From Sphingobacteriales bacterium (GTDB lineage: Bacteria; Bacteroidota; Bacteroidia; Chitinophagales; CAIOSU01): a stretch of 64,000 nt of DNA. Positions 60,909 through 64,000 of this stretch are shown here, one piece after another. The notes beneath the pieces were generated by a model. It searched no databases, had not been told where the DNA came from, and saw nothing but the letters and a program-made list of their open reading frames with translations. The translations under genes were made by a program, and so were the position numbers. Every line of letters begins with the position of its first letter. The stretch's first letter is position 1. The DNA lies in the NCBI GenBank assembly GCA_027486795.1, contig JAIXOI010000023.1, positions 248,001-312,000 of the forward strand. The letters are read 5' to 3'.

Positions 60909-62642
60909 TTACAACACTTTCGTCTTGCCCATACCAAACCGCAATAAACCCAGCGCCACCACTGCCGTTACTAGCCAGATGGCGGCTAAAGAGTATTCGC
61001 CGAAGATACACTTACCCACCCCAAATAGCATGGCATACGTAAACGTAATGCCCGAAAACCAACACAATGCCAAATAACCGGGCTTAAAACCTTCAGGCTG
61101 CGTAGCGCTAATGGGCGCCCACCAACCACCGGGCTGTACTTTGTTGTAGAACGAAGTAAGCGTTTGTTTTTCGGTTGGCTTGGTGATAAACGTAACCAAT
61201 AACCACGATACTGTTGTAAAGCCTACGGTAAGGAAAAAGCTATTCGGAAACTCCCAGCCGAGGTAAAATTTGCTGATGGCATAGCCAATAAACGGCGCTA
61301 CGGTAGCCGCTATCTCGCTCCAAGCATTGATGCGCCACCAGTACCAACGCAGTATCAATACTAAACCAAGGCCTGCACCGCACTCCATGATAAACTTCCA
61401 AGTATCTTCAATGCTGGTTATCATGGGGGTAACGGCAATGCCTAACAAACACAAGAAAACTGTAGCCAAGCGCGAAGCGGTAATCAATTCTTTATCGGTG
61501 CTGTTTTTGGCGCTAAAGCGTTTGTAAACATCATTTACCAAATAACCAGCACCCCAATTAAGTTGCGTGGATATCGTACTAAGGTAAGCCGCCAAAAACG
61601 CCACCACCAAAAGGCCCTTCAAACCCGCGGGCAGAAAGTCGTTCATGGCATATATATAGCCCATACCAGGGTTTTCTAAGCCCGGGTACAATACTATCGT
61701 GCATAGCGCTACCAATATCCAAGGCCACGGGCGCAAGGCATAGTGACATACTTGAAACAACAAGGTGGCATACACAGCCTGATTTTCGTCTTTAGCACTC
61801 ATCATGCGCTGGGCCACGTAGCCGCCGCCGCCCGGCTCGGCACCGGGGTACCAGCTGCTCCACCACTGCACACCGATAAAGGCCAAAAATGCCCCGACCG
61901 TTATAGTAAGCGTGCTGCCCACATCGGCAGCACTGTTGCCAATAGAAGGGAAAAACTCAAATGCCCACGGCTTATCGGCTAGTTTTTCTTGCAAACCACT
62001 AATACCGCCAATTACTTCGGAAGTTACCACAACATAAGCTAGCACCGTTGTGCCTATCATAGCAATGGTAAACTGCACCACATCTGTTACTGCTACACCC
62101 CATAGGCCCGAAATAGTGGTATAAATAACCGCCACAGCCATAGCAAACGCCACATACCAAATAACCTGCTCTTGAGGAATACCGAACATACCTACTAAAA
62201 TGCTCGCTAAAGCTACGTTTACCCAACCGATTACGAGCACATTCATAAACAAACCGAGATATATGGCACGTAGTCCGCGCAAAAAAGCCGCTTCAGTACC
62301 GCTATAACGTAGCTCAATGAGTTCTACTTCCGTAATTACACCCGAGCGACGCCAAAGCCTAGCAAAAAAGAAGGTAGTGAGCATGCCGCCTGCCAACATG
62401 TTCCACCAAAGCCAGTTGCCACTGATGCCATTTTTGACTACTAAACCCGTAACAGCCAATGGTGTGTCGGCAGCAAAGGTGGTAGCCACCATACTAATGC
62501 CAGCAATGTGCCAAGGCAAATTGCGCCCTCCGAGGAAGAAATCGGATAGATTGCCCGAGGCGCGCTTGCGATAATACAAGCCAATAGCCATTGATAGGGC
62601 CAGAAAAGCGATGATGATAATCCAATCGAGGGTAGCGAGCAT
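60909..62642 (-). CDS. sodium:solute symporter (SSS/SLC5 family)
   Basis: A 577-residue inner-membrane transporter with about 13-14 helices. The sequence begins LDWIIIIAFLALSMAIGLYY and carries GGRNLPWH and FAADTPLAV in the first two helices, where the SLC5 sodium-site residues lie. Family members carry sugars, sialic acid or carboxylates together with sodium ions. Located one operon away from the sulfoquinovosidase-like gene, it might import the released sugar, but this is inference only. Confidence 0.85.
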   Translation of the reverse strand: MLATLDWIIIIAFLALSMAIGLYYRKRASGNLSDFFLGGRNLPWHIAGISMVATTFAADTPLAVTGLVVKNGISGNWLWWNMLAGGMLTTFFFARLWRRSGVITEVELIELRYSGTEAAFLRGLRAIYLGLFMNVLVIGWVNVALASILVGMFGIPQEQVIWYVAFAMAVAVIYTTISGLWGVAVTDVVQFTIAMIGTTVLAYVVVTSEVIGGISGLQEKLADKPWAFEFFPSIGNSAADVGSTLTITVGAFLAFIGVQWWSSWYPGAEPGGGGYVAQRMMSAKDENQAVYATLLFQVCHYALRPWPWILVALCTIVLYPGLENPGMGYIYAMNDFLPAGLKGLLVVAFLAAYLSTISTQLNWGAGYLVNDVYKRFSAKNSTDKELITASRLATVFLCLLGIAVTPMITSIEDTWKFIMECGAGLGLVLILRWYWWRINAWSEIAATVAPFIGYAISKFYLGWEFPNSFFLTVGFTTVSWLLVTFITKPTEKQTLTSFYNKVQPGGWWAPISATQPEGFKPGYLALCWFSGITFTYAMLFGVGKCIFGEYSLAAIWLVTAVVALGLLRFGMGKTKVL

Positions 62643-62734
62643 AGTGGGAGTTGTTTGGCTAATGGCCTAAAAATAACGCATTAATTTTATCATCTTTAAG
62701 CAGATATTAACAAGCCCATTAGGAATTGACAACT

Positions 62735-63388
62735 ATGAGCACCACTGCCACCACCGATTACCCTCGGCTTGCCGCCAAACTGGCCATTGTAGCTGCCTTT
62801 TTGGGTACCGTGGCCGATTTGCTTTTGCTATACAGCCCAACGGGCGGCTACGAAGTAGGCGACTACCAATTTTTGCAAGGCATTAGCGCCAACCGCATAA
62901 TGATTGGCCACTACCTTGGTATCTTTTTTATTCCTTTGGAGATGTTAGGGCTGTTTCAGGTGTACCGTTGCCTGAAACCCGCCGGTGGCTGGATGCCTTG
63001 GGCTGTGGTCATCGGGGCGCTGTTTATTGGCTATCCGGGTATTGCTTATCATGGTATGGTGGCCTTTATCCATCAAATGATACAGCAAGGTACAATGGAT
63101 GCCGCGGCACTAGAGCGCGTGCGACTTCTTTCAGAGCCAGTTGGTGCTGCCTTGGCCGTGGGTGGTGGCATAGTTGCTGGCATCATGGTATACCTCATCC
63201 TCAAAAAAGAAACCTTATACCCAAAATGGATGGTGTGGTGTAACCCAGGTGCGTTTTATGTACTGTTTGCGGTTTGCTATTTGGTAATTCCTGTAGTAGG
63301 CAATGTGCTGATACCAGCAGGATTTAACTTGGCTTTTTTATTGTTTTTTTGTTGTTCGTTGGTGGCGGAGAAGAAGGCTACGGCCTAG
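62735..63388 (+). CDS. six-helix membrane protein, DUF6796-like
   Basis: A 217-residue protein, ATG 62735 preferred to the TTG at 62726. About six hydrophobic helices; conserved-looking SPTGGYEVGDYQFLQGIS loop after helix 1 and GHYLGIF in helix 2 resemble DUF6796 members. No catalytic motif. Function unknown. A hairpin-rich repeat follows directly. Confidence 0.65.
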   Translation: MSTTATTDYPRLAAKLAIVAAFLGTVADLLLLYSPTGGYEVGDYQFLQGISANRIMIGHYLGIFFIPLEMLGLFQVYRCLKPAGGWMPWAVVIGALFIGYPGIAYHGMVAFIHQMIQQGTMDAAALERVRLLSEPVGAALAVGGGIVAGIMVYLILKKETLYPKWMVWCNPGAFYVLFAVCYLVIPVVGNVLIPAGFNLAFLLFFCCSLVAEKKATA

Positions 63389-63401
63389 ATTGCTTGTATC
63401 G

Positions 63402-63518
63402 TCCTCGCTTCCAGCGAGGATGCTCTAACGTTGAGCTTTCAGCTCATTTTCGTATTGCGTATGTGTTATGTAGCGAGCAGAATGCTCGCGGTTAGTTAAT
63501 CCTCGTTGGAAACGAGGA
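63402..63518. repeat. cluster of four hairpin palindromes
   Basis: TCCTCGC-TTCCA-GCGAGGA (63402-63420), TGAGCT-TTC-AGCTCA (63432-63446), GCGAGCA-GAA-TGCTCGC (63473-63489) and TCCTCGTT-GGA-AACGAGGA (63500-63518). The outer two share TCCTCG/CGAGGA ends. They fill the gap between convergent genes and may also terminate transcription. Confidence 0.75.
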
Positions 63519-63538
63519 CTGGTTCAACTAACAAAAAA

Positions 63539-64000
63539 CTATAATTTCCCCACCGCCATCTCAGCCAACGTTAAGCCAATAGACAACGACGACGTAGCAG
63601 CTGGCGAAGGGGCATTGAGCAGGTGGATAGCATTTTCTTGCTCTACGATATAGAAATCATCCAACAATTTTCCATCTCTGCTGCACGCTTGGGCGCGCAC
63701 GCCGGCACCACCTGGCAACAGGTCATCGGCTTGTATTTCGGGTACGAGTTTTTGAAGGGCTTTAGTAAATGCAGCCTTATTCCACGAACGGTACATTTCG
63801 CCCATGCCCGTGCGCCAATAGCGCTTCACAATGCTATGCATCCCCGGCCAGCGAAGGGTTTCTATAAACTCATTGGTTTGAAAGGAAGTGCGAGTATAAC
63901 CTTCGCGCTTAAATGCCAATACGGCATTCGGACCAGCCTCTAGCCCTCCGCCCGCCATGCGCGTAAAATGCACCCCAAGGAAAGGAAAAGCAGGGTCGGG
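63539..64000 (-). CDS. lhgO: L-2-hydroxyglutarate oxidase LhgO, C-terminal part
   Basis: The frame is open to the right edge, which adds PDPAFPFLG upstream of the VHFTRMAGGGLEAGPNAVLAF segment, a match to the FAD-dependent oxidoreductase family (PDPRFPFLGVHLTR in relatives). The segment ARAQAC and the C-terminal LLNAPSPAATSSLSIG is the FAD-interacting end. About 154 residues of the C-terminal end are present; the N-terminal Rossmann fold is outside. LhgO oxidises L-2-hydroxyglutarate at the membrane. Confidence 0.9.
   Translation of the reverse strand, partial: PDPAFPFLGVHFTRMAGGGLEAGPNAVLAFKREGYTRTSFQTNEFIETLRWPGMHSIVKRYWRTGMGEMYRSWNKAAFTKALQKLVPEIQADDLLPGGAGVRAQACSRDGKLLDDFYIVEQENAIHLLNAPSPAATSSLSIGLTLAEMAVGKL

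Overview
The window looks like chromosome of a member of the Bacteroidota. The evidence is direct: three proteins carry C-terminal type IX secretion (T9SS) sorting domains with YPNPT motifs, SprB-type repeats and a Bacteroidota-style TonB are present, many lipoproteins have short Cys-ended signals, and several start codons are preceded by Bacteroidota promoter elements (TTG, about 20 nt, TAnnTTTG or TATCTT) instead of Shine-Dalgarno sites. Order and genus cannot be resolved. No rRNA, tRNA, phage, insertion sequence or CRISPR array was recognised. Both window edges cut genes.

Region 1 (1-29.5 kb) is a surface-glycan or glycolipid cluster. It holds two DegT-type sugar aminotransferases (the first cut by the edge), a sugar-nucleotide epimerase, a WecD-like N-acyltransferase, three DPM-like GT2 glycosyltransferases, two Gfo/Idh/MocA sugar dehydrogenases, four large membrane proteins of GT-C/GT39 type or shape, and three B12-binding radical SAM enzymes. 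A vanadium haloperoxidase, two huge FG-GAP/UnbV lipoproteins and an arylsulfotransferase-like T9SS protein are interleaved. A Gfo/Idh-GT2 gene pair with a 4-base overlap occurs twice, and the membrane proteins form two inverted paralogous pairs, so the cluster seems to have grown by duplication.

Region 2 (29.8-43.4 kb) is mixed metabolism and housekeeping: a glutamine transaminase/omega-amidase operon, a cyclophilin-FKBP fusion lipoprotein, an MtfA-type peptidase, TonB, a T9SS protein, a GH36 alpha-galactosidase and RmuC. VapBC-like and MntA-HepT toxin-antitoxin loci and several palindromic intergenic repeats are scattered through it. A decayed T9SS sorting domain lies at 36.6-36.8 kb.

Region 3 (43.4-64 kb) contains a GIY-YIG nuclease gene framed by inverted repeats, a 1058-residue T9SS adhesin-like protein, a three-gene HipBST system preceded by four GGGTATA operators spaced exactly 40 bp apart, an NlpC/P60 peptidase, RidA, FabH, an iodotyrosine-deiodinase-like nitroreductase, a three-gene glycan operon (Gfo/Idh, lipoprotein, polyprenyl glycosylphosphotransferase), a GH31 enzyme with the sulfoquinovosidase residue pattern, a zeta-toxin pair, a sodium:solute symporter and the edge-cut lhgO.

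The most rewarding points are the triple B12-radical-SAM glycan cluster, the HipBST operator array, the sulfoquinovosidase and deiodinase signatures, the GIY-YIG/inverted-repeat cassette, and a set of genes whose promoter -7 element sits exactly 12 nt before the start codon, which predicts leaderless mRNAs.
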